Source: Gammaproteobacteria bacterium
GTDB taxonomy: Bacteria; Pseudomonadota; Gammaproteobacteria; Arenicellales; Poriferihabitantaceae
DNA length: 37,696 bases
Direction: 5' to 3'
Assembly: GCA_028066695.1 (NCBI GenBank)
Contig: JALCBG010000010.1
Location: 21,441 to 59,136, forward strand
The notes under the pieces were generated by a model. The model had not been told where the DNA came from and did not search any database. It saw only the letters and a list, made by a program, of their open reading frames with translations. The first letter of the stretch is position 1; every line of letters begins with the position of its first letter. Of this stretch, positions 8,624-19,344 are shown piece after piece. A program made the position numbers and the translations under genes.

Positions 8624-9522
8624 ACTGGTTTGAAAAAATTCTCCCGCCGAAAATCAAAACCGGCCGCCTCGGCAAGAGCGGCGTGCCGGAAGGGCTGTGG
8701 AACAAATGCGCGTCCTGCCAGGCGGTGCTCTACGGCGTGGAATTGCAGCACAGTCTGCTGGTCTGCCCGAAATGCGCCCACCACATGCGCATTCCGGCCG
8801 AGGCGCGGCTGCGCGCCTTCTTTGACGAAGATTCGCTTAACTGGCTCGGCGAGGAAGTGCGCCCGCTGGACATGCTGAAGTTTCGCGACCGCAAACGCTA
8901 CCGCGAGCGGCTGAGCGAAGCGCGCAAGAGCAGCGAGGCGAGCGAAGCGCTGCTCGCCGCGCACGGCACGCTCAAAGGCGCGGCGGTCACCGCGGCCGCG
9001 TTTGAGTTTCGCTTTATGGGCGGCTCCATGGGCTCGGTGGTCGGCGAGCGGTTTATGCGCGCGGCCGACCACGCATTGGAGCAAAACCAGCCGCTGGTCT
9101 GTTTTGCGGCGAGCGGCGGCGCGCGCATGCAGGAGGCGCTGTTCTCGCTGCTGCAAATGTCCAAGACCACGGCCGCGATCACGCGCCTGCGCGAGCGCGC
9201 GATTCCCTACATCTCGGTGCTGACCGACCCGACCATGGGCGGCGTCTCGGCCAGTCTCGCAATGCTCGGCGACATCGTCATCGGCGAGCCGGGCGCGCTG
9301 GTCGGTTTCGCCGGGCCGCGCGTCATTGAACAAACCGTGCGCGAGACTCTGCCCGAGGGATTTCAGCGCACCGAATTTCAACTGGAGCACGGCGCGATAG
9401 ACATGATCGTGGACCGCCGCGCGATGCGCGACACCATCGGCGAATTGCTGGACGCGCTCGGTTTCGGCGCGCCGCTGCCGGCGGTGACGCCGCCGCCGCC
9501 GGATGTGCCGCCGGCCGAGTGA
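8620..9522 (+). CDS. accD: Acetyl-CoA carboxylase carboxyltransferase subunit beta
   Basis: 300 residues, close to the usual 300-305. A zinc ribbon with cysteines 30, 33, 49 and 52 opens the protein. The crotonase-like carboxyltransferase core follows, with [36 protein letters not shown] and [11 protein letters not shown]. With AccA it transfers CO2 from biotin to acetyl-CoA, the first committed step of fatty acid synthesis. The start overlaps the trpF stop (ATGA), and the stop overlaps the folC GTG start (GTGA), so the genes are tightly coupled. The tail is proline-rich. Confidence 0.98.
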   Translation: MNWFEKILPPKIKTGRLGKSGVPEGLWNKCASCQAVLYGVELQHSLLVCPKCAHHMRIPAEARLRAFFDEDSLNWLGEEVRPLDMLKFRDRKRYRERLSEARKSSEASEALLAAHGTLKGAAVTAAAFEFRFMGGSMGSVVGERFMRAADHALEQNQPLVCFAASGGARMQEALFSLLQMSKTTAAITRLRERAIPYISVLTDPTMGGVSASLAMLGDIVIGEPGALVGFAGPRVIEQTVRETLPEGFQRTEFQLEHGAIDMIVDRRAMRDTIGELLDALGFGAPLPAVTPPPPDVPPAE

Positions 9523-10907
9523 AAGACGCGACGCTCGCCGACTGGCTCGAGCACATCCAAAAACAACACTGGCGCAGCATTGACATGCGCCTGGACCGCG
9601 CCGCCGAGGTCTGGGAAAAACTCGGAGTCGCATCGGATTTGCATTCGCATTCGCTGACCATCACCATCGTCGGCACCAACGGCAAAGGCTCGTGCGTTGC
9701 CATGCTGGAAGCGGTATTGCGCGAGGCCGGGTTGCGCGTCGGCAGTTACACCTCGCCGCATTTGGTGCGCTACAACGAGCGCGTTCGCGTGAACGGCCGC
9801 GAGGCCGGCGACGAGGAATTGTGCCGCGCGTTTTCCGCGGTGGAATCGGCGCGCGGGAGTGTGCCACTGACTTATTTTGAATTCGGCACTCTGTGCGCGC
9901 TGTGGCTGTTCGCGCGCGCGCGCGCACAAGTGCTACTGTTGGAAGCCGGCATGGGTGGGCGGCTGGACGCGGTCAACATCGTCAAAAACGACCTCGCGCT
10001 GATCACTTCCATCGGCATGGACCACGCCCGCTGGCTCGGAGACGATCGCGAAAAAATCGCCGCGGAAAAAGCCGGCGTGCTAAAACCCGGCGCGCTCGCG
10101 GTCTGCGCCGATCCGCATCCGCCGGAGTGCATCGCGCGCATCGCGGCCGAGCGCGATTGCATGCTGCTGCAAAGCGGGCGTGATTACAAAATCGCGCCGC
10201 ATAAAAGTGAAAGCGAAAATGAACATAAAAACGCCGGCGATTTTTTTGATTGGCAGAGCGCGCACGCCGCGGTGCCCGAAAGTTGGCGGTGCATGGATGG
10301 GTTGCGCGCGCCATTGCCCGGCGCGCGCCAGCGCGACAACCTCGGCGGCGTGATCACGACGCTCGCGTTGCTGCGCGGAAAAACCAAACTCGGCAGAACA
10401 ACCATGCGCGCCGGACTTGCAAAAACCGCATTGCGCGCGAGATGCCAAGTCATCGCCGGCGCGCCGGAAATCATTTTGGATGTCGCGCACAACCGCGACT
10501 CGGCGAAAACCCTCGCTGAATTTCTCGCGCGCCGCGCGCCGGCGAAACGCGCCTACGGAGTCGCCGGCATTCTCGCCGACAAACCGCTTGCCGAAATCTT
10601 CGCCGAGATTTGCGGCGCGATTGATTGCTGGCATTTTGCCACCCTCGGCGGCGAGCGCGGACAACCCGCATCCGCGCTGCGCGATGCATTGGCGCAAGTC
10701 GCGCCGGAAGCCGCGTCCGCGGCAAAACTCCACGACACCCCGCTCGCCGCATTTTTGGCTGCGATGGGGGCGGCGGAGGCTGCAAAGGGCGGCGCGGCGC
10801 GCGTGATCGTATTCGGCTCCTTCCAGACCGTCGGTGCTATACTGGGGCACTTGGAGACAGCGCACCCACCCGTAACCAGCCCAGCCAGCCCGAGTTACCC
10901 AGCGTGA
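9519..10907 (+). CDS. folC: Bifunctional folylpolyglutamate/dihydrofolate synthase
   Basis: 462 residues, somewhat longer than the 420-430 typical of enterics. The ATP-binding loop GTNGKGS is at 52-58. It is followed by [19 protein letters not shown], then [26 protein letters not shown] and, in the C-terminal domain, [11 protein letters not shown]. FolC adds glutamate to dihydropteroate and to folates. The start codon is GTG at 9519, overlapping the accD stop by 4 nt. The extra length sits partly in the middle, around a Lys/Glu/Asn-rich insert after [13 protein letters not shown]. The stop overlaps the GTG start of the SPOR gene. Confidence 0.96.
   Translation: MKDATLADWLEHIQKQHWRSIDMRLDRAAEVWEKLGVASDLHSHSLTITIVGTNGKGSCVAMLEAVLREAGLRVGSYTSPHLVRYNERVRVNGREAGDEELCRAFSAVESARGSVPLTYFEFGTLCALWLFARARAQVLLLEAGMGGRLDAVNIVKNDLALITSIGMDHARWLGDDREKIAAEKAGVLKPGALAVCADPHPPECIARIAAERDCMLLQSGRDYKIAPHKSESENEHKNAGDFFDWQSAHAAVPESWRCMDGLRAPLPGARQRDNLGGVITTLALLRGKTKLGRTTMRAGLAKTALRARCQVIAGAPEIILDVAHNRDSAKTLAEFLARRAPAKRAYGVAGILADKPLAEIFAEICGAIDCWHFATLGGERGQPASALRDALAQVAPEAASAAKLHDTPLAAFLAAMGAAEAAKGGAARVIVFGSFQTVGAILGHLETAHPPVTSPASPSYPA
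10835..10843 (+). promoter_or_regulatory. Candidate extended -10 promoter element inside the folC 3' end
   Basis: TGCTATACT has the TGn extension followed by TATACT (5 of 6 consensus), about 60 nt before the GTG start of the SPOR gene. The wider string GGTGCTATACT recurs exactly upstream of the operon starting at 33921 and, with one change, upstream of glpV. No -35 box is visible. It could drive the SPOR-cvpA-purF genes. Confidence 0.4.
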
Positions 10908-11431
10908 CCGACAAGAGCGCCGCGGCGCAACCCCACTATCAATTGCGGCACCGCCTGACCGGCGCGGTCCTCGTGGTCAGCGCGGCCGCGCTGGGAATTC
11001 CGCTGCTGCTGCCCGCGCCGAATTCCGGCGAATATCACGAGAGCGGGGCGCAGGTGGTCTCGTTTGAAATCGGCGGCAATATCCGCGTCTCCGATAGGGC
11101 GCTGGACCAAATCATTGACCCGATTGCGCCGCCCCCCGGAGAATCCGGAGACGAACAAGTCCCGGTGCCGCCGGTCTCGGAAACCGGCGAATGGAAAGTC
11201 AGCGTCGGCGTCTTCAGCAACAGCGAAAACGCCGGCGCATTGCGCATCGCGCTCGCCAAGCACGGCTTTCACCCGCACATTACTCCTATCAAAACCCGCG
11301 AAGGCAAGGACGCCACGCGCGTTTGGCTCGGCCCGTATGCCGATGAAAAAACCGCCAGGGAAGTCGCCGAAACCTTAAACCTGCTGACCGGCGAAAAAGG
11401 GCAGGCGCTCGACCAAGCGCGGCGGCGCTGA
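10904..11431 (+). CDS. SPOR domain protein (DedD-like)
   Basis: 175 residues. A short cytoplasmic N-terminus is followed by one membrane helix at about 18-37 (LTGAVLVVSAAALGIPLLLP). A periplasmic acidic and proline-rich linker comes next, then a SPOR domain from about residue 95 (GEWKVSVGVFSNSENAGALR ... TRVWLGPYADEKTAREV). SPOR domains bind denuded septal peptidoglycan. The position between folC and cvpA is that of dedD in gammaproteobacteria, so a cell-division role is inferred. The GTG start overlaps the folC stop (GTGA); starting here keeps the transmembrane anchor. The tail is Gln/Arg-rich. Confidence 0.9.
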   Translation: MTDKSAAAQPHYQLRHRLTGAVLVVSAAALGIPLLLPAPNSGEYHESGAQVVSFEIGGNIRVSDRALDQIIDPIAPPPGESGDEQVPVPPVSETGEWKVSVGVFSNSENAGALRIALAKHGFHPHITPIKTREGKDATRVWLGPYADEKTAREVAETLNLLTGEKGQALDQARRR

Positions 11432-11508
11432 ACGCGACACCATCATGCGCCGCCGCCCGAATCACCGCCGCATTTTTTCCCGCGCAGCGCCGGCGGCGCA
11501 ATCGCCGC

Positions 11509-12002
11509 ATGATTGATTTCATAGTCATCGCGGTGCTGTTGGTGTCGCTGCTGATCGGCCTGTTTCGCGGCTTCGTCAGCGAGGTGTTGTCGCTCGCATC
11601 CTGGACCGTTTCGCTGTGGGCCGCATACGCGCATGCGCGCGGCGGCGCCGACTATTTCGCGCCCTACATCGCGCAAGGCTCATTGCGCTTGGTCGCGGCG
11701 TTTATCGCGATCTTTTTGCTGACGCTGATTGTCGTCTCGTTCATTGGGCATGTGATTCGCCGCTTCGTGCTGTTCGGCGGCGTCGGCGGCATAGACCGCA
11801 CCCTCGGCATGCTGTTCGGGCTGACGCGCGGCGTGGTCATCGTCGGCCTGTTCGTGCTGGTTTCCAGTTTGATGGGGTTAAACGCCGAGGTGTGGTGGCA
11901 GCAGTCGCATCTGCTCGGCTATTTTGAACCGGCGGCGCGCGGCCTGGTCGCGCTGCTGCCGCCGGAATGGACCGCGTATTTTTCGGTGAACGGCGGCGTC
12001 TG

Positions 12003-12003
<1 letters not shown>
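11509..12003 (+). CDS. cvpA: CvpA family inner-membrane protein
   Basis: 164 residues with four hydrophobic segments. It starts MIDFIVIAVLLVSLLIGLFRGFVSEVLSLASW, the signature of CvpA, and has the conserved GGVGGIDRTLGMLFGLTRGVVIV block. CvpA is linked to colicin V production and envelope homeostasis in enterics; its biochemical role is unsettled. It lies 77 nt after the SPOR gene. Its stop overlaps the purF start by one base (TGATG), the usual cvpA-purF pairing. Confidence 0.96.
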
Positions 12004-13535
<1,532 letters not shown>

Positions 13536-13625
13536 CCGCAAAAAACCCCCGCAAAAAACGCCGCAACCCCCCCTAAAAATCTTTTAATTTTTTTGCCGAA
13601 ACGCCCCCGCCGGCGCATTTCCGGC

Positions 13626-13631
13626 TATACT
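13626..13631 (+). promoter_or_regulatory. Candidate -10 box upstream of comM
   Basis: TATACT lies 69 nt before the comM ATG, in the 165-bp gap after purF. No convincing -35 box or purF terminator hairpin was found in this gap. An A/T-rich patch (13575-13595) could form only a weak stem. A strong GGAGAAAGGA ribosome binding site directly precedes the ATG at 13701. Confidence 0.35.
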
Positions 13632-13700
13632 TCACTCGTTGTATGAGCAGGCGCCGCCACGGCGGTCCGCCCCCGCAGGATCCACAACAGGGAGAAAGGA

Positions 13701-15215
13701 ATGTCACTTGCAATCGTTCACAGCCGCGCGGAAGCCGGCATGGATGCGCCGAAAGTCGCAGTAGAGACGCATCTGTCGCCGGGCCTGCCGCGCTTTTCCA
13801 TAGTCGGGCTGCCCGAGGCCGCGGTCAAAGAAAGCCGCGACCGCGTGCGCGGCGCGATTCTCAATTCCAACTTTGAATTTCCGCGCAAGCGCATCATCGT
13901 CAACCTCGCGCCGGCCGACCTGCCGAAAGAGGGCGGGCGGTTTGATTTGCCCATCGCCATCGGCTTGCTCGCCGCCAGCGGACAGGTGCGCGCCGACGAC
14001 ATCGCCGACTATGTGTTCCTCGGCGAACTCGCGCTGAGCGGCGCGCTACGCGACATTCGCGGCCCGCTGGTCGCCGCGCTGTCATTGCGCGGCTCCGGCA
14101 AAAAACTGGTCCTGCCGGCGAAAAGCGCGAAGCAGGCCGCGGTGGTGGAGGGCGTGGAAGTGCAGGGCGCGAAATCGCTGCTGCAAATCTGCGCCGCGCT
14201 CAACCGCAGCGAAGAGTTGCCATTGCTGCCCCCGGCGCGGCGCGCGCCGCCGCCGGCCGCGGCCGACATGAGCGACGTGGTCGGCCAGCCTTTCGCCAAG
14301 CGCGCGCTGGAAATCGCCGCGGCCGGCGGCCACAGCGTGCTGATGACCGGCCCGCCCGGCACCGGCAAGACCATGCTGGCAAACCGCCTGCCCGGCATCC
14401 TGCCCGACCTGAGCGAAGACGAAGCGCTGGAATCGGCTGCGATGGAATCGCTCGGGCAGTCCGGCTTCAACCCGGAAAACTGGATGCGCCGCCCGTTTCG
14501 CGCGCCGCACCACAACGCCTCCGGCGCCGCGCTCATCGGCGGCGGCAGCATTCCGCGCCCCGGCGAAATTTCGCTGGCGCACAACGGCGTGCTGTTTCTG
14601 GACGAGTTGCCGGAATTTGACCGCAAGGTGCTGGAGGCGCTGCGCGAGCCGCTGGAATCCGGCGTGATTCACATCTCGCGCGTCGCGCAGCGCATGCGCT
14701 ACCTCGCCAACTTTTTGCTGGTGGCCGCCTGCAACCCATGCCCGTGCGGCTACCTCAACGACGGCGCCGACCGCTGCCGCTGCACCCGCAACCAGGTGCA
14801 GCGCTACCGCGAGCGCCTGTCGGGCCCGCTGCTGGACCGGATTGACATCCAAATTGAAGTGCCGCGCATGGATCACCGCCTGTTTCGCCGCCCGCAAAAC
14901 ACACAGGAGGGCGGCGAGGAGAGCAGCGAAACCGTCCGCGCCCGCGTCATCGCCGCGCGCGACCTGCAATTGCGGCGCCAGGGCAAAACCAACAGTTTGC
15001 TGCAGGGAAAGGAAGTGGAGCGCATCTGCGCCCCCGACGCCGCGGCCAACCAGCTACTGGACACCGCCATGCGCCGCTTCGGCCTGTCCGCGCGCGCCTA
15101 CCACCGCATCCTAAAAGTCGCGCGCAGCGTCGCCGACCTCGGCCATGCCCCCACGGTCGGCGGCGAACACGTCTCCATCGCGGTCAAGTTGCGGTGTTTT
15201 GATTTGATGAAATGA
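13701..15215 (+). CDS. comM: YifB/ComM family magnesium-chelatase-like AAA ATPase
   Basis: 504 residues, family length. The N-terminal ChlI/Lon-protease-like domain (residues 1-170) shows VETHLSPGLPRFSIVGLPEAAVKESRDRVR. The AAA core has Walker A GPPGTGKT at 217-224 and a later FLDELPEFDRKVLEALREPLE block (Walker B region). A cysteine cluster is present at ACNPCPCGYLNDGADRCRC. The C-terminal domain carries GLSARAYHRILKVARSVADL. ComM is a hexameric helicase that promotes branch migration during natural transformation and recombination. The start has a strong ribosome binding site. It converges on glpU with only 16 nt between the two stops, and no terminator is visible there. Confidence 0.95.
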   Translation: MSLAIVHSRAEAGMDAPKVAVETHLSPGLPRFSIVGLPEAAVKESRDRVRGAILNSNFEFPRKRIIVNLAPADLPKEGGRFDLPIAIGLLAASGQVRADDIADYVFLGELALSGALRDIRGPLVAALSLRGSGKKLVLPAKSAKQAAVVEGVEVQGAKSLLQICAALNRSEELPLLPPARRAPPPAAADMSDVVGQPFAKRALEIAAAGGHSVLMTGPPGTGKTMLANRLPGILPDLSEDEALESAAMESLGQSGFNPENWMRRPFRAPHHNASGAALIGGGSIPRPGEISLAHNGVLFLDELPEFDRKVLEALREPLESGVIHISRVAQRMRYLANFLLVAACNPCPCGYLNDGADRCRCTRNQVQRYRERLSGPLLDRIDIQIEVPRMDHRLFRRPQNTQEGGEESSETVRARVIAARDLQLRRQGKTNSLLQGKEVERICAPDAAANQLLDTAMRRFGLSARAYHRILKVARSVADLGHAPTVGGEHVSIAVKLRCFDLMK

Positions 15216-15231
15216 CGGCAAACCGGGGGAA

Positions 15232-15516
15232 CTACACCCACCGAAACACCGCCAGCGCAAACAGCGCCGAGACGCCGAGTGCGCCCCACAGCGGCGGGCC
15301 GAGCGCGCCGAGCCAAGCGAGGTGGAGAATCATGCCGCCCAGCACCGAGATGAACAGGCGGTCGCCGCGCGTGGTGTGCAGGCCGAGGACGCCGCGGCGC
15401 GCGCCGCCGCCGGGGCGCAACTTCTCCCAGATCGTCATCGCCACCAGCGCCAGCGCAACCGCGGCAAAAAATGCGGCGGTCGGCCAGGTCCACGCCATCC
15501 ACGAAAGGTCCAACAT
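15232..15516 (-). CDS. glpU: Small membrane protein of the glycerol ABC transporter (DUF2160-type, GlpU)
   Basis: 94 residues with two to three hydrophobic segments: WTWPTAAFFAAVALALVAMTIWE, the LFISVLGGMILHLAWLGAL region, and LWGALGVSALFALAVFRWV. Between them lies a basic Gly/Arg-rich loop with RGDRLFISVLG. Family knowledge: a small protein of this type (DUF2160) follows the permease genes in the rhizobial glycerol transporter locus and is called GlpU; its function is unknown. It is the last gene of the minus-strand glycerol operon, 9 nt after glpQ, with a GAGGGGG ribosome binding site before the ATG. Confidence 0.83.
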   Translation of the reverse strand: MLDLSWMAWTWPTAAFFAAVALALVAMTIWEKLRPGGGARRGVLGLHTTRGDRLFISVLGGMILHLAWLGALGPPLWGALGVSALFALAVFRWV

Positions 15517-15525
15517 TTCGCCCCC

Positions 15526-16331
<806 letters not shown>

Positions 16332-16332
<1 letters not shown>

Positions 16333-17198
16333 CACCGCTCCTCCCCGCGCATCATCAGCGTGTAAAAAATCCAGCACAGCAGCAGGATCATGATGAAGTA
16401 GATCAGCGACATGGCCGCGGCCGGGCCGAGGTCAAACTGGCCGAGCGCGATCTTGACCAGGTCAATGGATAGGAAAGTCGTGGCGTTGCCGGGCCCGCCG
16501 CCGGTCAGCACGAAAGGCTCGGTGTAGATCATGAAACTGTCCATAAAGCGCAGCAGCACCGCGATGGTCAGCACGCGCTTGAGTTTGGGCAGTTGAATGT
16601 GGCGGAACACCTGCCAGTTGCCGGCGCCGTCAATTTTCGCCGCCTGCATGTAGGCGTCCGGAATCGCGCACAGCCCGGCGTAGCACAGCAGCACCACCAG
16701 CGAGGTCCAGTGCCAGACATCCATCAGGATCACGGTGAACCACGCCGCGCCCGGCTGGCGCGTGAAGTTGTATTCAATGCCGAGCGCGTTGATGGCGCGC
16801 CCGAGCAGGCCGATTTCGGGCAGCGCAAAAATGTTCCACATCGCGCCGACCACATTCCACGGAATCAAAAGCGGCAGCGCCATCAGCACCAGGCACAGCG
16901 ACACGCCGATGCCGCGGCGCGGCATGCTGAGCGCGATTGCAATGCCGAGCGGAATTTCTATCGCCAGCACCGTCGCGGTGAAAATCAACTGCCGCAGCAG
17001 CGAGGCGTGAAAGCGCTCGGACTGCAGGATTTGCAAATACCACTTCGTGCCCTCCCAGAAAAACACATTCTCGCCGAAGGTTTCCTGAAAGGAATAATTG
17101 ACCACGGTCATCAGCGGAATGACCGCGTTGAACGCGACCAGCGCGACCACCGGCAGCACCAGCCACCACGCCTTTTGGTTTGCGCTGCGCCGGATCAT
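16332..17198 (-). CDS. glpP: Glycerol ABC transporter permease GlpP
   Basis: 288 residues of the MalF-like permease family. The first helix (WWLVLPVVALVAFNAVIPLMTVV) is followed by a periplasmic stretch with YSFQETFGENVFFWEGTKWY, then five more hydrophobic segments. The EAA loop reads YMQAAKIDGAGNWQVF. The PFVLTGGGPGNATTFLSI segment is typical of sugar and polyol permeases. It overlaps glpT by 4 nt (17195-17198) and glpQ by one base, so translation is coupled. It partners GlpQ. Confidence 0.9.
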
Positions 17199-18280
17199 GC
17201 CGCCGCCGGCCGCAGCAGCCAGCCGTCCCGGTAGACATGCGTATAAGCGCGCTCAAAACGCACGCGCGCGTCTTCGCCGGGCACGGCGCCGCCTTCGGGC
17301 ACATAGATCTTAAATTTCACGCCCTGCAGTTCCGCTTCGGCGATTTGGTAGCGGCCGGCGTCGCGAACGCGGTGCACGCGCACCGGAAAACCGTCGTCGC
17401 AAAAGCGAATGTGCTCCGGGCGCACCCCAATTTCCAGTTTCCCTTCGCCGCGCGCGTCCGGCGCCGACAGGTCGGCGTCCACCGCGATTTCCAGTTCGCC
17501 GATGCGCGCCGCGCCATTCTGCAGTCGCGCCGGAAAGCGGTTCATGCCGGGCGAGCCGATGAAATGCCCGACAAAAGTGTGCTGCGGCCGCTCAAACAGC
17601 GATTCCGGCGTTCCCGACTGCACCACGCGGCCGTCATGCAGCACCACGATTTGGTCGGCAAGCGTCAGCGCCTCGGTCTGGTCGTGGGTCACATAGATCA
17701 TGGTGAAGCCGAAGCGGCGGTGCAGTTGCTTGAGTTTGGAGCGCAACTGCCATTTGAGGTGCGGGTCTATCACCGTGAGCGGCTCGTCCAGCATGATCAC
17801 ATTGACATCCGGGCGCACCAGCGCGCGCCCGAGCGAAATTTTTTGCTTGTCGTCGGCGCTGACCGCGCGCGCGCGGCGCCGCAGCGAATGCTCCAGTTCC
17901 AGCATCTCGGCGACCTCGCCTGCGCGCGCGCGCACCTCGGCCTCGTCCAATCCGCGGTTGCGCAGCGGGAAGGCGAGGTTGTCAAAAACCGTCATCGTGT
18001 CATACACCACCGGAAACTGAAACACCTGCGCGATGTTGCGCGCGCTCGGCCCGAGCGCCGAGACATCCTCGCCGTCAAACAGCACCTTTCCGGCGCTCGG
18101 CTGCAGCAGGCCGGAAATGATGTTCAGCAGCGTGGATTTGCCGCAGCCCGACGGCCCGAGCAGCGCGTAGGAGCCGCCGTCGCGCCACACCAGGTCAATT
18201 TTTTTCAGCGCCCAGTCTTCCTCGCCGCGCGGGCCGGGCGAATAACTGTGCGCGATGTTTTGAAGCGCGATTTCAGCCAT
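17195..18280 (-). CDS. glpT: Glycerol ABC transporter ATPase GlpT (degenerate signature motif)
   Basis: 361 residues of the MalK/UgpC-type ATPase family with a C-terminal TOBE-like regulatory part. Walker A GPSGCGKS is at 42-49 and Walker B VIMLDEP at 161-167. The switch histidine is His199 in IYVTHDQTEA, and the Q-loop reads VFQFP. The signature motif is not LSGGQ but VSADDKQ (140-146), followed by the normal ISLGRAL. The D-loop is also unusual (LTVIDPHLK). ATP hydrolysis at the site completed by this signature is probably impaired. The ATG at 18280 overlaps the glpS end by 8 nt; an in-frame ATG 30 nt upstream lies deeper in glpS. It is expected to pair with GlpS. Confidence 0.9.
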   Translation of the reverse strand: MAEIALQNIAHSYSPGPRGEEDWALKKIDLVWRDGGSYALLGPSGCGKSTLLNIISGLLQPSAGKVLFDGEDVSALGPSARNIAQVFQFPVVYDTMTVFDNLAFPLRNRGLDEAEVRARAGEVAEMLELEHSLRRRARAVSADDKQKISLGRALVRPDVNVIMLDEPLTVIDPHLKWQLRSKLKQLHRRFGFTMIYVTHDQTEALTLADQIVVLHDGRVVQSGTPESLFERPQHTFVGHFIGSPGMNRFPARLQNGAARIGELEIAVDADLSAPDARGEGKLEIGVRPEHIRFCDDGFPVRVHRVRDAGRYQIAEAELQGVKFKIYVPEGGAVPGEDARVRFERAYTHVYRDGWLLRPAAA

Positions 18281-19343
18281 TCGCCGCCACCCGCTCGCCG
18301 CCGGAATCAAACAAAAAACATTTTTGCGGGTCCAGATAGAGTTGCGCGCGCTCGCCCGGCGAAATCTTGTGCACGCCGTGCAGTTGGCACACCCAGTGGT
18401 GGCCGTGCGCGCTGAAATGCAGAATGCTTTCCGAGCCGCTGATTTCGCTGATGTCTATGCGCCCGTCCAGCCGGATATGCGCGTCCGCCTCGCGCAGCGA
18501 GAGTTGGTGCGAGCGAAAGCCGAGCAGGTAATTGCCGTCGGCCAGTTCGCGGTGCCGCGGCGGCGCCGGCCAGCGCAAACCGTCGGCGAGGAGAAAATCG
18601 CCGCCTTGTTTTTCCACGCCGGCGCAGTTCAGCGGCGGGTCGGAAAACGCCGCGGCCGCGGCGCGGTTCGCCGGATTTTTGAACACTTCAAAAGTTTCGC
18701 CATACTGGCAAACGCGCCCCTGATGCAGCGCCGCGGTGCGCCCGCCGAGCAGCAGCGCCTCGCCCGGCTCGGTGGTCGCATACACCACGGTGGTGCCGCG
18801 CCCGGCGAACATGCCGGGAAGTTCCTCGCGCAATTCCTCGCGCAACTTGTAATCCAAATTGGCCAGCGGCTCGTCCAGCAAAATTAACCCGGCGCGCTTG
18901 ACCAGCGCGCGCGCCAGCGCGATGCGCTGCTGCTGCCCGCCGGAAAGTTCGCTCGGGCGGCGCTGCAAAAACGGCGTCAGTTGCAGCAACTCGCAGACCT
19001 CGCGCACGCGCCGCTGAATTTCCGCGCGGCTTTGCCCGGCGATTTTTAACGGCGAGGCGATGTTGTCATACACGCGCCAATTCGGGTAGTTGATGAACTG
19101 CTGGTAGACCATCGCGATGTTGCGCCGCCGCACCGGCCAGTCGGTCGCGTTGTCATCGCCAAACCAAATTTCGCCGCCGCTCGGCCGCTCCAAGCCGGCC
19201 AGCAGGCGCAGCAGCGTGGTCTTGCCGGAAAGCGTCTCGCCCAGCAGGATGTTGAACGCGCCCGAGCGAAAGGTCAGCGAAGTCGGGTGAATCCAAGTCT
19301 CGCCGCCTTCGTCTTTGCGCAGGTCTTTCAGCCGGACTTCCAT
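18273..19343 (-). CDS. glpS: Glycerol ABC transporter ATPase GlpS (switch histidine replaced)
   Basis: 356 residues, MalK-like. Walker A GETLSGKT is at 35-42, the canonical signature LSGGQ at 133-137 and Walker B LILLDEP at 153-159, with Q-loop VYQQF. The switch (H-loop) histidine is replaced by Thr191 in VVYATTEPGEAL. The C-terminal regulatory domain includes LLGFRSHQLSLRE and HWVCQLHGVHKISPGE. Together with GlpT, one composite site keeps every catalytic motif (GlpT Walker and His plus GlpS signature), while the other lacks both. The ATG at 19343 lies 1 nt past the glpD stop; the frame continues upstream inside glpD, but homology starts here. Confidence 0.9.
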   Translation of the reverse strand: MEVRLKDLRKDEGGETWIHPTSLTFRSGAFNILLGETLSGKTTLLRLLAGLERPSGGEIWFGDDNATDWPVRRRNIAMVYQQFINYPNWRVYDNIASPLKIAGQSRAEIQRRVREVCELLQLTPFLQRRPSELSGGQQQRIALARALVKRAGLILLDEPLANLDYKLREELREELPGMFAGRGTTVVYATTEPGEALLLGGRTAALHQGRVCQYGETFEVFKNPANRAAAAAFSDPPLNCAGVEKQGGDFLLADGLRWPAPPRHRELADGNYLLGFRSHQLSLREADAHIRLDGRIDISEISGSESILHFSAHGHHWVCQLHGVHKISPGERAQLYLDPQKCFLFDSGGERVAANG

Positions 19344-19344
19344 G

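Noticed and set aside
13566-13600. Intrinsic terminator after purF
   Set aside because: Only a weak A/T stem can form and there is no GC-rich hairpin before the T-rich stretch.
13701-15215. Magnesium chelatase subunit for chlorophyll synthesis
   Set aside because: The N-terminal ChlI/Lon-like domain, cysteine cluster and size fit YifB/ComM; no other pigment genes are present.
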